A stretch of DNA of 53,797 bases from Clostridia bacterium (GTDB lineage Bacteria; Bacillota; Clostridia; Christensenellales; Aristaeellaceae): assembly GCA_017519405.1 (NCBI GenBank), contig JAFWSH010000011.1, positions 1-53,797 of the forward strand. The letters run 5' to 3'. A program made the position numbers and the translations under genes. Each line of letters begins with the position of its first letter. The first letter of the stretch is position 1. The notes beneath the pieces are model-generated. The model did not search any database. It saw nothing but the letters and a program-made list of their open reading frames with translations, and was not told the origin of the DNA. Below are positions 8,279 through 15,818 of this stretch, piece by piece.

Positions 8279-8531
8279 GACCGGCTGCGGCGGCATTCCG
8301 GCAAGGAAGGTCCCGCCGGGCTGTTTATATAGACATTCTGTCAGGTATCCGTCCGCCTTGGCGGATGGTTGTCAGCGGCGCCGTGGGAGTGCTTTATCAG
8401 CGGCGCCCCATGAATCCAGCAGATGGTCTTTTCCCCCTGAATGGGGGGATGCAGTTTTGATGTGCAGACAGGGGAACCTCTCTGTACCCTGCAGGGCAGC
8501 CCGTCCGCCGTGCTCAACATGCACGGCTTTT
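8279..8531 (+). ncRNA. Terminated leader or small RNA upstream of rny, class unknown
   Basis: The promoter at 8244-8272 and a terminator hairpin at 8507-8531 define a transcript of about 250 nt with no convincing reading frame. It contains several local hairpins: GTCCGCC/GGCGGAT near 8351-8365, CCCCC/GGGGG at about 8433-8447, a repeated TCAGCGGCGCC element (about 8371 and 8398) and GCAG..CTGC near 8463-8493. I could not match it to 6S RNA, SRP RNA, tmRNA, RNase P RNA, a T-box or a common riboswitch. It may be a stand-alone small RNA or an attenuator that RNase Y uses to control its own level. Confidence 0.5.
8507..8531 (+). terminator. Terminator or attenuator inside the rny leader
   Basis: GCCGTGC (8507-8513) pairs perfectly with GCACGGC (8521-8527), followed by TTTT (8528-8531). 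The hairpin lies 44 bases before the rny Shine-Dalgarno, so read-through is needed to express rny from the promoter at 8244. Confidence 0.7.
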
Positions 8532-8589
8532 GCCGGTTCCATCAATTCTGCACACTGACAGTATCTCTGAGAAAAGGAGGGAAGAGACA

Positions 8590-10173
8590 TTGCATTGGAC
8601 AATTGCCGTTCTGACGCTTGTACTGGGCCTGATCGGCGGTGGAATCGCCGGTTATCTCTATCGCAAGGAAGGCACGGAGAAGAAGATCGGCCGCACCGAG
8701 GAATACGCCAAACACCTCTATGAGGACGCCGTCCGTAAGGCGGAGGAGTACAAGAAGGAGAAGATCCTGGAAGCCAAGGAGCAGATTCTCCGGGACAAGG
8801 CGGAGCACGATCAGCAGCGGGCGGAGGCCGACCGGGAGCTGCGGGAGCGCCGCACCGAGGTGCAGCGGGCCGAGAAGCGCCTTGACCAGCGGGAGGAAAC
8901 CCTGGACAAGAAGGACAGCAACCTGACCGCCCGGGAGGAAACCCTGACCCGCCGGGACCAGGAGCTGGTCCGCCGGGAGAACAACGTCCGGGAGCAGGAG
9001 ACCGCGGTCCAGGCCATGCAGGATCGCCAGCAGACCGAGCTGGAGCGCATCGCCGCCATGACCCAGGATGAAGCCCGCCAGCAGGTGGTGGAGCAGGTGA
9101 CCCGGGATGCGTACCGCAGCGCCGCCGCCACCGTCCGGGACATCGAGGCCACCGCGAAGGAGGAGGGCGAAAAGAAAGCCCGCAACATCATCGCCCTGGC
9201 CATCCAGCGCTGCGCAGCGGACCACGTGGCGGAGACCACCGTCTCCAGCGTGACCCTGCCCAACGAGGACATGAAGGGCCGGTTGATCGGCCGCGAGGGC
9301 CGCAACATCCGGGCTCTGGAGAACCGGACCGGCGCCGAACTCATCATCGACGACACGCCGGATACCGTGATTGTGTCCGCCTTCGACCCGGTTCGCCGGG
9401 AGATCGCGAGACTCACGGTGGAACACCTGGTCACCGACGGCCGGATTCATCCGGCCCGGATCGAAGAGGTCTATGAGCGGGCCAAGAGCGAGGTGGAGCA
9501 GACCATCCGCCAGGCCGGCGACACGGCCGTCTTCGACAGCGGCATCGGTAAGCTGCATCCGGAACTGGTGAAGCTGCTGGGCCGGCTGAAGTTCCGCACT
9601 TCCTACGGCCAGAACGTGCTGAAGCACTCCTTGGAGGTCTGCTACCTGGCGGGGCTGATGGCCTCGGAGCTGGGGGCGGACGTCCAGCTGGCCAAGCGCG
9701 CCGGCCTGCTGCATGACATCGGCAAGGCGGTGGACCACGAGACCGAGGGCAGCCATGTGACCCTGGGCGCGGAGCTGGCCCGGAAGTTCGGGGAGAGCCC
9801 GGACGTGGTGCACATCATCCTGGCCCACCACAACGATGTGGAGCCCCAAACGGTGGAGGCTGTGCTGGTACAGGCGGCCGACGCCATCTCCGCCGCGCGC
9901 CCCGGCGCCCGCAGGGAGAGCCTGGAGAACTACATCAAGCGCCTGGAGAAGCTGGAGGAGATCGCCAACAGCTTTGAGGGCGTGGAGAAGTGCTACGCGT
10001 TCCAGTCCGGCCGCGAGGTGCGCATCATGGTGAAGCCCGACGACATCACCGACGAGGGCACCAAGGTCATGGCCCGGGAGATTGCCGCCCGCATCGAGCA
10101 GGAGATGCAGTACCCCGGCCAGATCCGCGTCAGCGTGATCCGGGAGACCCGCGCCACCGAGTACGCCAAGTAA
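8590..10173 (+). CDS. rny: Ribonuclease Y
   Basis: RNase Y is the membrane-bound endoribonuclease that starts mRNA decay in Firmicutes. The 527-residue protein has an N-terminal membrane helix (about 4-24) and a long charged coiled coil (about 40-200). The KH domain contains [15 protein letters not shown] (about 229) and the HD domain contains [12 protein letters not shown] (about 374). I place the start at TTG 8590, 9 bases after AGGAGG (8575-8580), which gives the usual length and puts the membrane helix at the very N-terminus. An upstream in-frame TTG at 8530 lies inside the terminator and is rejected. A terminator follows at 10191. Confidence 0.95.
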   Translation: MHWTIAVLTLVLGLIGGGIAGYLYRKEGTEKKIGRTEEYAKHLYEDAVRKAEEYKKEKILEAKEQILRDKAEHDQQRAEADRELRERRTEVQRAEKRLDQREETLDKKDSNLTAREETLTRRDQELVRRENNVREQETAVQAMQDRQQTELERIAAMTQDEARQQVVEQVTRDAYRSAAATVRDIEATAKEEGEKKARNIIALAIQRCAADHVAETTVSSVTLPNEDMKGRLIGREGRNIRALENRTGAELIIDDTPDTVIVSAFDPVRREIARLTVEHLVTDGRIHPARIEEVYERAKSEVEQTIRQAGDTAVFDSGIGKLHPELVKLLGRLKFRTSYGQNVLKHSLEVCYLAGLMASELGADVQLAKRAGLLHDIGKAVDHETEGSHVTLGAELARKFGESPDVVHIILAHHNDVEPQTVEAVLVQAADAISAARPGARRESLENYIKRLEKLEEIANSFEGVEKCYAFQSGREVRIMVKPDDITDEGTKVMAREIAARIEQEMQYPGQIRVSVIRETRATEYAK

Positions 10174-10190
10174 TCCAGTCCATCAAACAG

Positions 10191-10213
10191 GGACCGCCCA
10201 TGGCGGTCCTTTT
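10191..10213 (+). terminator. Intrinsic terminator after rny
   Basis: GGACCGCC (10191-10198) pairs with GGCGGTCC (10202-10209), followed by TTTTCC. Confidence 0.85.
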
Positions 10214-10283
10214 CCTGTGGCGCTGCCCAGGCGCGTTGCCGGCGTTGGCTCCTGCGGCTGCACCGGCGTGTGGGGATGCACAG

Positions 10284-10315
10284 AAAATGCACCCCCGGCC
10301 GAAGCCGGAGGTGCA
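10284..10315 (-). terminator. Minus-strand terminator after the gene remnant
   Basis: Read on the minus strand, TGCACC-CCGGC at 10315-10304 pairs with the complementary arm down to 10288 across a short loop, followed by TTTT (10287-10284). It lies 35 bases after the stop codon of the minus-strand remnant at 10350. Confidence 0.65.
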
Positions 10316-10349
10316 CAGAGAATCCGGGATACCTTTGCGTCTGGGGATC

Positions 10350-10500
10350 TCACTTGCTGGCCAGTTTCTCGCACCTCTCGCGGACTTCCTTGACCAGCTC
10401 CGCATCCAGCACGAACTCCACCGTGTAGCCGGTGTCCGTGGTGATGCTGTACACCCAGGTTCACGGTGAAGTCAACCGCCGTGGGGAAGACCCCGGTGTT
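10350..10500 (-). pseudogene. Remnant of a minus-strand gene with a frameshift
   Basis: On the minus strand a frame ends in YTVEFVLDAELVKEVRERCE and LASK at the TGA 10352-10350. Its upstream continuation, VFPTAVDFTVNLG, is in another frame; the two join by a one-base shift near 10458. Within the lower frame a TGA lies just upstream of the join. No start codon or ribosome site is visible further up, and the region soon runs into the promoter of the SGNH gene. The intact minus-strand terminator below it supports a once-expressed gene. I do not recognise the family. Confidence 0.45.
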
Positions 10501-10588
10501 CCGGCTTTTTTTTGCGTGAAGTATTGCTTGAGACGGCAGGGCCTGTTCCCCGACAGAAAAGCGGTATGCAGACCCCGGCGGAATGTCC

Positions 10589-10617
10589 TTGACGGACCCC
10601 CGGTTTCCTGCTATTCT
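10589..10617 (+). promoter_or_regulatory. Promoter for the SGNH hydrolase gene
   Basis: TTGACG (10589-10594) and TATTCT (10612-10617) are separated by 17 bases. Predicted transcription starts about 66 bases before the ATG at 10690. Confidence 0.6.
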
Positions 10618-10689
10618 TGCTGCATGAAAGCACGGACGGACAGCACACGGCAGACAGAAAAACAGACAGGAAAGCGGGGAAGCAAAAGC

Positions 10690-11634
10690 ATGAACAACCA
10701 GGAACTCCGGCGGATCTACTTCGGCGCCTATTTCTTCCGGGAAACCACAGACGGCTATCTCCAGGCCTTCCAGTATTCGGACGCCCAGATGGCTTATTTC
10801 CGGTCCGCGTTTGACTTCTGGTATGACCGCTGCATGGCCTCCACCGCCAAGACCCTGGAGATGACCACCGAAGCCCGGACCCTCTCCTTCGACTACCGGA
10901 TCATCTGGCAGGGATCCCAGGACTCCTTCGAGCTGGCGGTGGACCGGCAGATCACGGAGATTCGCTATGTGAGGGACCTGCCGGCGGAGGGACGGCTGGT
11001 GTGGCAGCTGCCGGCGGGGGAGAAGGAAGTCATCCTCTACCTCCCGGCAGACGCCACGGTGCTGATCCGGAGCTTTGAGAGCGATGCCCCCTGCACGCCC
11101 GCCCGGAAGGGGGAGAAGGTGCTGTGGCTGGGGGACTCCATCACCCAGGGCTTCGGCCCGCTCCGCTCCGGCCAGACCTATGTCAGCGTCGCCAACCGGC
11201 TGCTGAACTGGGACGTCATCAACCAGGGGATCGGCGGCTACGTCTACGACCGGCGCTCCCTGATGCGGATGGAGGGCTACACCCCGGACAAGCTGGTGGT
11301 GGCCCTGGGCACGAACCAGTTCGGCTGCGAAACCATGGCGGAGGTGGAGGCGTACTACGGGACCCTGGCGGAGCTCTACGGCACGGAGATCCCCATCCTG
11401 TGCATCACGCCCCTGTGGCGGGGGGATGTGCCGGACGGACTGCCCACCCTCACCCGCTTCTGCGCCAATGTGAAGGCCATCGCCGGCCGCTATCCCAATG
11501 TTTCGGTGGTGGACGGGTTCAGCCTGGTGCCGCACCTGCCGGAGTACTTCCTGGACAGGCTGCACCCCAACGCCCTGGGGGCGGAGGTCTATGGCCGGAA
11601 CCTGGTGGAGGCCATCCGCCGCCTGGGATTCTGA
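10690..11634 (+). CDS. SGNH/GDSL-family hydrolase (probable carbohydrate esterase)
   Basis: The product has 314 residues and no signal peptide. An N-terminal beta-rich part (about 1-140) precedes an SGNH catalytic domain with LGDSITQG (nucleophile Ser), the Gly of GIGGYVYD, ALGTNQ (block III Asn) and DRLHPN (block V Asp and His). This layout matches SGNH esterases that deacetylate sugars. I start at ATG 10690 because the promoter lies at 10589-10617; the open frame extends further upstream without a ribosome site, and even here the Shine-Dalgarno is weak. A bidirectional terminator separates it from the convergent araC-type gene. Confidence 0.85.
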   Translation: MNNQELRRIYFGAYFFRETTDGYLQAFQYSDAQMAYFRSAFDFWYDRCMASTAKTLEMTTEARTLSFDYRIIWQGSQDSFELAVDRQITEIRYVRDLPAEGRLVWQLPAGEKEVILYLPADATVLIRSFESDAPCTPARKGEKVLWLGDSITQGFGPLRSGQTYVSVANRLLNWDVINQGIGGYVYDRRSLMRMEGYTPDKLVVALGTNQFGCETMAEVEAYYGTLAELYGTEIPILCITPLWRGDVPDGLPTLTRFCANVKAIAGRYPNVSVVDGFSLVPHLPEYFLDRLHPNALGAEVYGRNLVEAIRRLGF

Positions 11635-11652
11635 ATAGGCATAAGGTACAGA

Positions 11653-11690
11653 AAAAGCAGGCTGTCCCGATGGGCGAGAAGCCTGCTTTT
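11653..11690. terminator. Bidirectional terminator between convergent genes
   Basis: AAAAGCAGGCT (11653-11663) pairs perfectly with AGCCTGCTTTT (11680-11690). The A-run on one side and T-run on the other serve both the SGNH gene (plus strand) and the AraC gene (minus strand). Confidence 0.85.
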
Positions 11691-11722
11691 CGGTGGCGAA
11701 AGGGCCCGGCGGCGGGCGGGTG

Positions 11723-12592
11723 TCAGCCCTGCGGCGGCATGAACAGCGCCCGGTATTCCCCCGGCGCTATGTGCTTCTCCTCCCGGAAAACCCGGTTGAA
11801 GCTGGAGATGCTCTGGAAGCCGGAACGCATGGCGATCTCCGTGAGGGTCAGCTCCCGGCTGGCCAGCAGCTCTGTGGCCCGCTCCAGGCGGATCATGTTC
11901 AGCCACTTGCTGTAGTTCATGCCGGTGACATTCCGGAAAATCCGGGAGAAATAGTCCTTGCTGATGCCGGCCATCCGGGCCATGGCCCCCTGGGAGAGGT
12001 CGTCCGCCGTGAGGTTGCTCTTGATGTAGTCTGTCACCTTGATGATCCGGCGGGTTACCGTGTCGGCATAGCTGTAGGCGTCCCCGCGGCGGATCTCCGG
12101 GGCGAACTCCTCCCGGTGCTCATCCAGGGTCAGCATGAACTCCATCAGCAGCATGCAGCAGCGCAGCTCCCGGTCCGGGCCTGCGGCAAGGAAAATCTCC
12201 TTCATCCTGTCCGCGATGCCCCGCAGCCCGGAGACCAGCTGCGGATGCGTGTGGATGCACAGCACGTGGAGGTTCCGGTAGAAGTGCATGATCCGCTGCA
12301 GGTCGAACAGGGAGTTCATGAAGGCGTTGCTGAACTGGATCACCAGGGACTCCTCCCGGTCGGCGTCGATGATGGCGTGGACCTCCATGGGCCACACCAG
12401 CAGGAAGTCCCCCTCCGCCAGCTCGTAGGTGTGCTGGTTCACCATGAACACGTTGGTTTTCCCGGGCCCCACCAGGACAATCTCGCCGTAGGGATGCCAG
12501 TGTGCCTGGTAGCTGCGGTCCTTGTCCCCGGTGGACAGGTTGAAGGCGCTGACCCGGTCAAACCCGAAATTCTCGTATTGGCTGAAATCCAT
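11723..12592 (-). CDS. AraC-family transcriptional regulator
   Basis: The protein has 289 residues. An N-terminal cupin sensor (about 20-160, with HWHPYGEIVLV and the EGDFLLVWPMEVHAI turn) is followed by two C-terminal helix-turn-helix motifs (about 195-283): LSQGAMARMAGISKDYFSRI and LTLTEIAMRSGFQSISSFNR. The sensor suggests a sugar or related small ligand. It starts 31 bases after the iron alcohol dehydrogenase gene on the same strand and is probably co-transcribed with it. GGGGAGAG lies 6 bases before the ATG. Targets are unknown; the adjacent dehydrogenase, exporter and GH9 genes are candidates. Confidence 0.9.
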   Translation of the reverse strand: MDFSQYENFGFDRVSAFNLSTGDKDRSYQAHWHPYGEIVLVGPGKTNVFMVNQHTYELAEGDFLLVWPMEVHAIIDADREESLVIQFSNAFMNSLFDLQRIMHFYRNLHVLCIHTHPQLVSGLRGIADRMKEIFLAAGPDRELRCCMLLMEFMLTLDEHREEFAPEIRRGDAYSYADTVTRRIIKVTDYIKSNLTADDLSQGAMARMAGISKDYFSRIFRNVTGMNYSKWLNMIRLERATELLASRELTLTEIAMRSGFQSISSFNRVFREEKHIAPGEYRALFMPPQG

Positions 12593-12622
12593 GCTGTCTC
12601 TCCCCGACGGCCGGGTGCTCCG

Positions 12623-13801
12623 TCACATGCTGGCCCGGTAGATGGCCAGCATGTCCTCCTCATACAGCCGCTTGGCGGAGCCCATGGAGCCCCCGACGCC
12701 CACAGCGCACTTGTGGGCCATGACGGCCAGGTCCTCCTCCGTGGGGCTGACCCCCAGCTCCCGGAGGCTGGTGGGCATGTGGATCCGCCGGAAGAAGTCC
12801 TCCAGGGCCGCGATGCCCTTCAGGGCGATCTCCTCGTCGGTGCCCTCGGGCGCCACGTCCATCACCCGGACGGCAAACTGCCTGAAGCGGGGCAGGCAGT
12901 CCCGGAAGACGTACCGGGCCCAGCTCCCCCAGATGGCGGCGAGGCCGGCGCCGTGGGCCACGTCATACAGGCCTCCCAGCTCGTGCTCCAGCTTGTGGGT
13001 CATCCAGTCGCCGCCGCTGCTGCCGCAGCCGGTGAGCCCGTTGTGGGAGAGGCTCCCCGCCCACATCACCTCCGCCCGGGCATCCAGGTTCATGGGGTCG
13101 GCGGCCAGGATCTCCGCGTTGCGCATCACCGTGCGCAGGAGTCCCTCCGCCAAGGCGTCGGTGATCTCCATGTTCCCGCCGTTGGTGAAGTAGCGCTCCA
13201 GGGTGTGCATCATGATGTCGGTGCAGCCACAGGCGGTCTGATAGTCCGGCAGGGTCAGGGTCAGGGCCGGGTTCAGGATGGCGAACCTCGGCCGGCACAG
13301 GTCGCTGTTGCAGCCGCGCTTCACCAGCCCCTCCTCCCGGGTGATCACGGAGGAGTCGCTCATCTCGCTGCCGGTGGCGGCGATGGTCAGAATCACGCCC
13401 AGGGGCAGGCAGGCGGCGGGCTTGCGCTTGTAGTCATAGAAGTCCCACACATCCCCCTCGTTGGCCACGCCATAGCCGATGGCCTTGGCGGAGTCGATGG
13501 CGCTGCCGCCGCCCACCGCCAGCAGAAAGTCCACGCCCTCCCGCTTGCAGAGCGAAATCCCCTCATAGACCAGGCTGAGCCGGGGGTTGGGCACCGCGCC
13601 CCCCAGGCAGACAAAGGGGATGCCCGCCTCCGTCAGCGTGTCCGTCACCCGCTGCAGGAGGCCGGAGCGGACTACGCTGCCCCCGCCGTAGTGGATCAGG
13701 ACCTTCTTGCCGCCAAACTCGCGGATCAGTGCTGCCGCCTGCAGCTCCGTGTCTTTGCCGAAGACCACCTTGGTGGGGGTGTAATACCGGAATCCGAACA
13801 T
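12623..13801 (-). CDS. Iron-containing alcohol dehydrogenase (butanol dehydrogenase type)
   Basis: The 392-residue protein is a full-length group III alcohol dehydrogenase. It opens with FRYYTPTKVVFGK, has the nucleotide-binding turn VGGGSAIDSAKAI and ATGSEMS. The metal-binding region contains CTDIMMHTLERYF and two further histidine motifs, THKLEHELGG and DVAHGAGLA. Such enzymes reduce aldehydes with NAD(P)H. The start follows AGGAGGAG. It is the first gene of a two-gene unit with the AraC regulator, behind a promoter with a 19-base spacer typical of MerR-type control. Its physiological substrate cannot be told from sequence. Confidence 0.92.
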   Translation of the reverse strand: MFGFRYYTPTKVVFGKDTELQAAALIREFGGKKVLIHYGGGSVVRSGLLQRVTDTLTEAGIPFVCLGGAVPNPRLSLVYEGISLCKREGVDFLLAVGGGSAIDSAKAIGYGVANEGDVWDFYDYKRKPAACLPLGVILTIAATGSEMSDSSVITREEGLVKRGCNSDLCRPRFAILNPALTLTLPDYQTACGCTDIMMHTLERYFTNGGNMEITDALAEGLLRTVMRNAEILAADPMNLDARAEVMWAGSLSHNGLTGCGSSGGDWMTHKLEHELGGLYDVAHGAGLAAIWGSWARYVFRDCLPRFRQFAVRVMDVAPEGTDEEIALKGIAALEDFFRRIHMPTSLRELGVSPTEEDLAVMAHKCAVGVGGSMGSAKRLYEEDMLAIYRASM

Positions 13802-13854
13802 GCCGCTCTCCTCCTGTCGCTCTCATGGACGCTGCCAATCAACCAAACCAACAT

Positions 13855-13885
13855 ATTTTACCGCTTAGAGTCAGCTTCAAGTCAA
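13855..13885 (-). promoter_or_regulatory. MerR-type promoter of the alcohol dehydrogenase gene
   Basis: On the minus strand TTGACT (13885-13880) and TAAAAT (13860-13855) are separated by 19 bases instead of 17. The long spacer carries an imperfect palindrome, CTTGAAGCTGACTCTAAG (13881-13864 on the minus strand). Overlong spacers with a central dyad are the hallmark of promoters twisted open by MerR-family activators, and AdhR-like members control alcohol dehydrogenases in Firmicutes. No merR gene is in the window. Confidence 0.65.
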
Positions 13886-14074
13886 GGCCTCCCGGCGCTT
13901 TTTCCGTTTTTCGGCATTGCACAAAAAACGGGATGCCTGCCGTCAAAATATGGAGAGCAAAAACCGGGGTTTTCCGGTAAATTAAGAAAGGATAACCATC
14001 GCAAGGAGACGAACCGTTTCCAGGCGAATACAGAACCGCGCAGGCCGGGATGGCCCGCGCAAAGGAGTCCGGTC

Positions 14075-15817
14075 ATGTTCAAGCAAATCCGATGGCTGTG
14101 GGAAAACATGGATCCGCCCCGCCGCGTCTGGCATGTGGCGGCCATGGTGATCTGCGTGATCTCCTGCGTGCTGCTGCTGGTGAACCCCGCCCTGAGCAAG
14201 CGGCTGATTGACGATGTCATCATGGCGCAAAATCCGGCGCCTCTGCTGCCGATCCTGGGGACCATGCTGCTGGTGAAGCTGAGCCGCGAGGGCATGCGCT
14301 ACCTGATGGTGATCATCCTGGAGAAGAACAGCCAGAACCTGGTCTACAACCTGCGCCGCAGCCTGTTCACGCGGCTGCAGTACAGCGATATGCGCTTCTA
14401 CGACGACCACCGCACTGGTGACCTGATGACCCGCATGAGTGCCGACCTGGACTGGTGCCGGCATTTTCTGGCCTACATCGATTACCGCATTGTGGACGCC
14501 ATCTGCACCTTCCTCTTCGCCACGGTGTATCTGGCCTTTGTCAACTGGAAGCTGACCCTGCTGCTGATCGCCATCGCCCCGGTGCTGATGTTCATCAGCC
14601 GCTTCCTCTCCCGGCATATCCGGCCCCGGTTCGCCTTCATGCGGGAGAAGCTCAGCGAGATGAACACCGCGGCCCAGGAGAACATCGCCGGCAACCGGGT
14701 GGTGAAGGCCTTCTCCCGGGAGGCCTATGAGGAGGAGCGCTTCGGAAAGCGGAACGAGGCCTTCATGGAGAGCCACCTGCGCATCAACAAGCTGTGGCTG
14801 TCCTTCTTTCCCATCATCGAGCTGCTGGTCAGTGCCATCCAGCTGGTGATGGTGTTTGTGGGCGGCCTGCTCATCATCCGCGGGGAGCTGACCCCGGGGG
14901 AGCTGGCCATCTTCACCGGGCTGAGCTGGGCGATTTCCAACCCCATGCGGGAGCTGGGCAACCTGATCAACAACCTGCAGCGCTTCTCCACCTCCGCCGC
15001 CAAGGTGATGGAGCTGGCCTGCACCAGGCCCGAGATAGTGGACGCCCCGGACGCCGTGGAGCACGGCCGCATGGAGGGGGGCATCGAGTTCCGCCATGTC
15101 TCCTTCCAGATCGACAACAAGCCCATCCTGGAGGATGTGAGCTTTGCCGTGGGTCCCGGCCAGACGGTGGCTGTCATGGGCCCCACCGGCAGCGGCAAGA
15201 CCACCCTGATTCAGCTCCTGACCCGCTTCTACGATCCCACCGGCGGCCAGGTGCTGGTGGACGGCTGTGATGTGAAGCGCTGGAAGCTCCAGCAGCTTCG
15301 TGGCGGCATCGGCACGGCCACCCAGGACGTGTTCCTCTTCTCCGACACGGTGGAGGGCAACATCGCCTTCGGCAACCAGTCCATGAGCCTGGAGGAGGTA
15401 AAGGCCTGCGCCCGCATGGCGGATGCCGCCGAGTTCGCGGAGCGGCTGCCGGAGGGCTATGACACCATCATCGGCGAGCGGGGCGTGGGCCTGAGCGGCG
15501 GCCAGCGCCAGCGCATTGCCCTGGCCCGGGCCCTGGCGGTGAAGCCCAGCATCCTGGTGATGGACGACACCACCTCCGCTGTGGACAGCGAGACGGAGCT
15601 CTACATCCAGGACCAGCTCCGCCACCTGCCCTTCGACTGCACCAAATTCATCATTGCCCAGCGCATCTCCTCCATGCGGGACGCGGACCTGATCCTGGTG
15701 CTCCGGGACGGACGGATTGCCGAGCAGGGCACCCACCGGGAGCTGCTGGAGAAGCGTGGCTACTACTGGCAGACCTACTGCCTGCAATACGGCATCTCCG
15801 GAGAGGAGGCGGTGTGA
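14075..15817 (+). CDS. Heterodimeric ABC exporter subunit A (degenerate ATP site)
   Basis: This 580-residue half transporter has six membrane helices (about 20-320) and one nucleotide-binding domain. Walker A is GPTGSGKT (about 370) and the signature is the canonical LSGGQ (about 473). Walker B ends MDDTTS, so the catalytic Glu is Asp, and the H-loop reads IIAQRIS, with Gln for His (about 528). Those changes mark the non-hydrolysing site of heterodimeric exporters such as TM287/288. The ATG at 14075 follows AAAGGAG by 7 bases; the frame is open far upstream but over antisense genes, and that extension is rejected. Its partner follows immediately. Confidence 0.92.
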   Translation: MFKQIRWLWENMDPPRRVWHVAAMVICVISCVLLLVNPALSKRLIDDVIMAQNPAPLLPILGTMLLVKLSREGMRYLMVIILEKNSQNLVYNLRRSLFTRLQYSDMRFYDDHRTGDLMTRMSADLDWCRHFLAYIDYRIVDAICTFLFATVYLAFVNWKLTLLLIAIAPVLMFISRFLSRHIRPRFAFMREKLSEMNTAAQENIAGNRVVKAFSREAYEEERFGKRNEAFMESHLRINKLWLSFFPIIELLVSAIQLVMVFVGGLLIIRGELTPGELAIFTGLSWAISNPMRELGNLINNLQRFSTSAAKVMELACTRPEIVDAPDAVEHGRMEGGIEFRHVSFQIDNKPILEDVSFAVGPGQTVAVMGPTGSGKTTLIQLLTRFYDPTGGQVLVDGCDVKRWKLQQLRGGIGTATQDVFLFSDTVEGNIAFGNQSMSLEEVKACARMADAAEFAERLPEGYDTIIGERGVGLSGGQRQRIALARALAVKPSILVMDDTTSAVDSETELYIQDQLRHLPFDCTKFIIAQRISSMRDADLILVLRDGRIAEQGTHRELLEKRGYYWQTYCLQYGISGEEAV

Positions 15818-15818
15818 C

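Noticed and set aside
8279-8531. 6S RNA or SRP RNA in the rny leader
   Set aside because: A short stretch resembles part of E. coli 6S RNA, but it is at the wrong end, and I could not form the long closing stem and central bubble. The SRP S-domain core is absent.
10500-10520. Plus-strand terminator at the CCGG-TGTT-CCGG hairpin followed by a T-run
   Set aside because: The stem is only 4-5 base pairs and no plus-strand transcript is expected here, because rny already has a strong terminator at 10191.
11693-14074. Upstream extension of the exporter subunit A frame, adding about 794 residues
   Set aside because: It runs antisense to the AraC and alcohol dehydrogenase genes, and the ATG at 14075 has a good ribosome site and the normal ABC exporter start.
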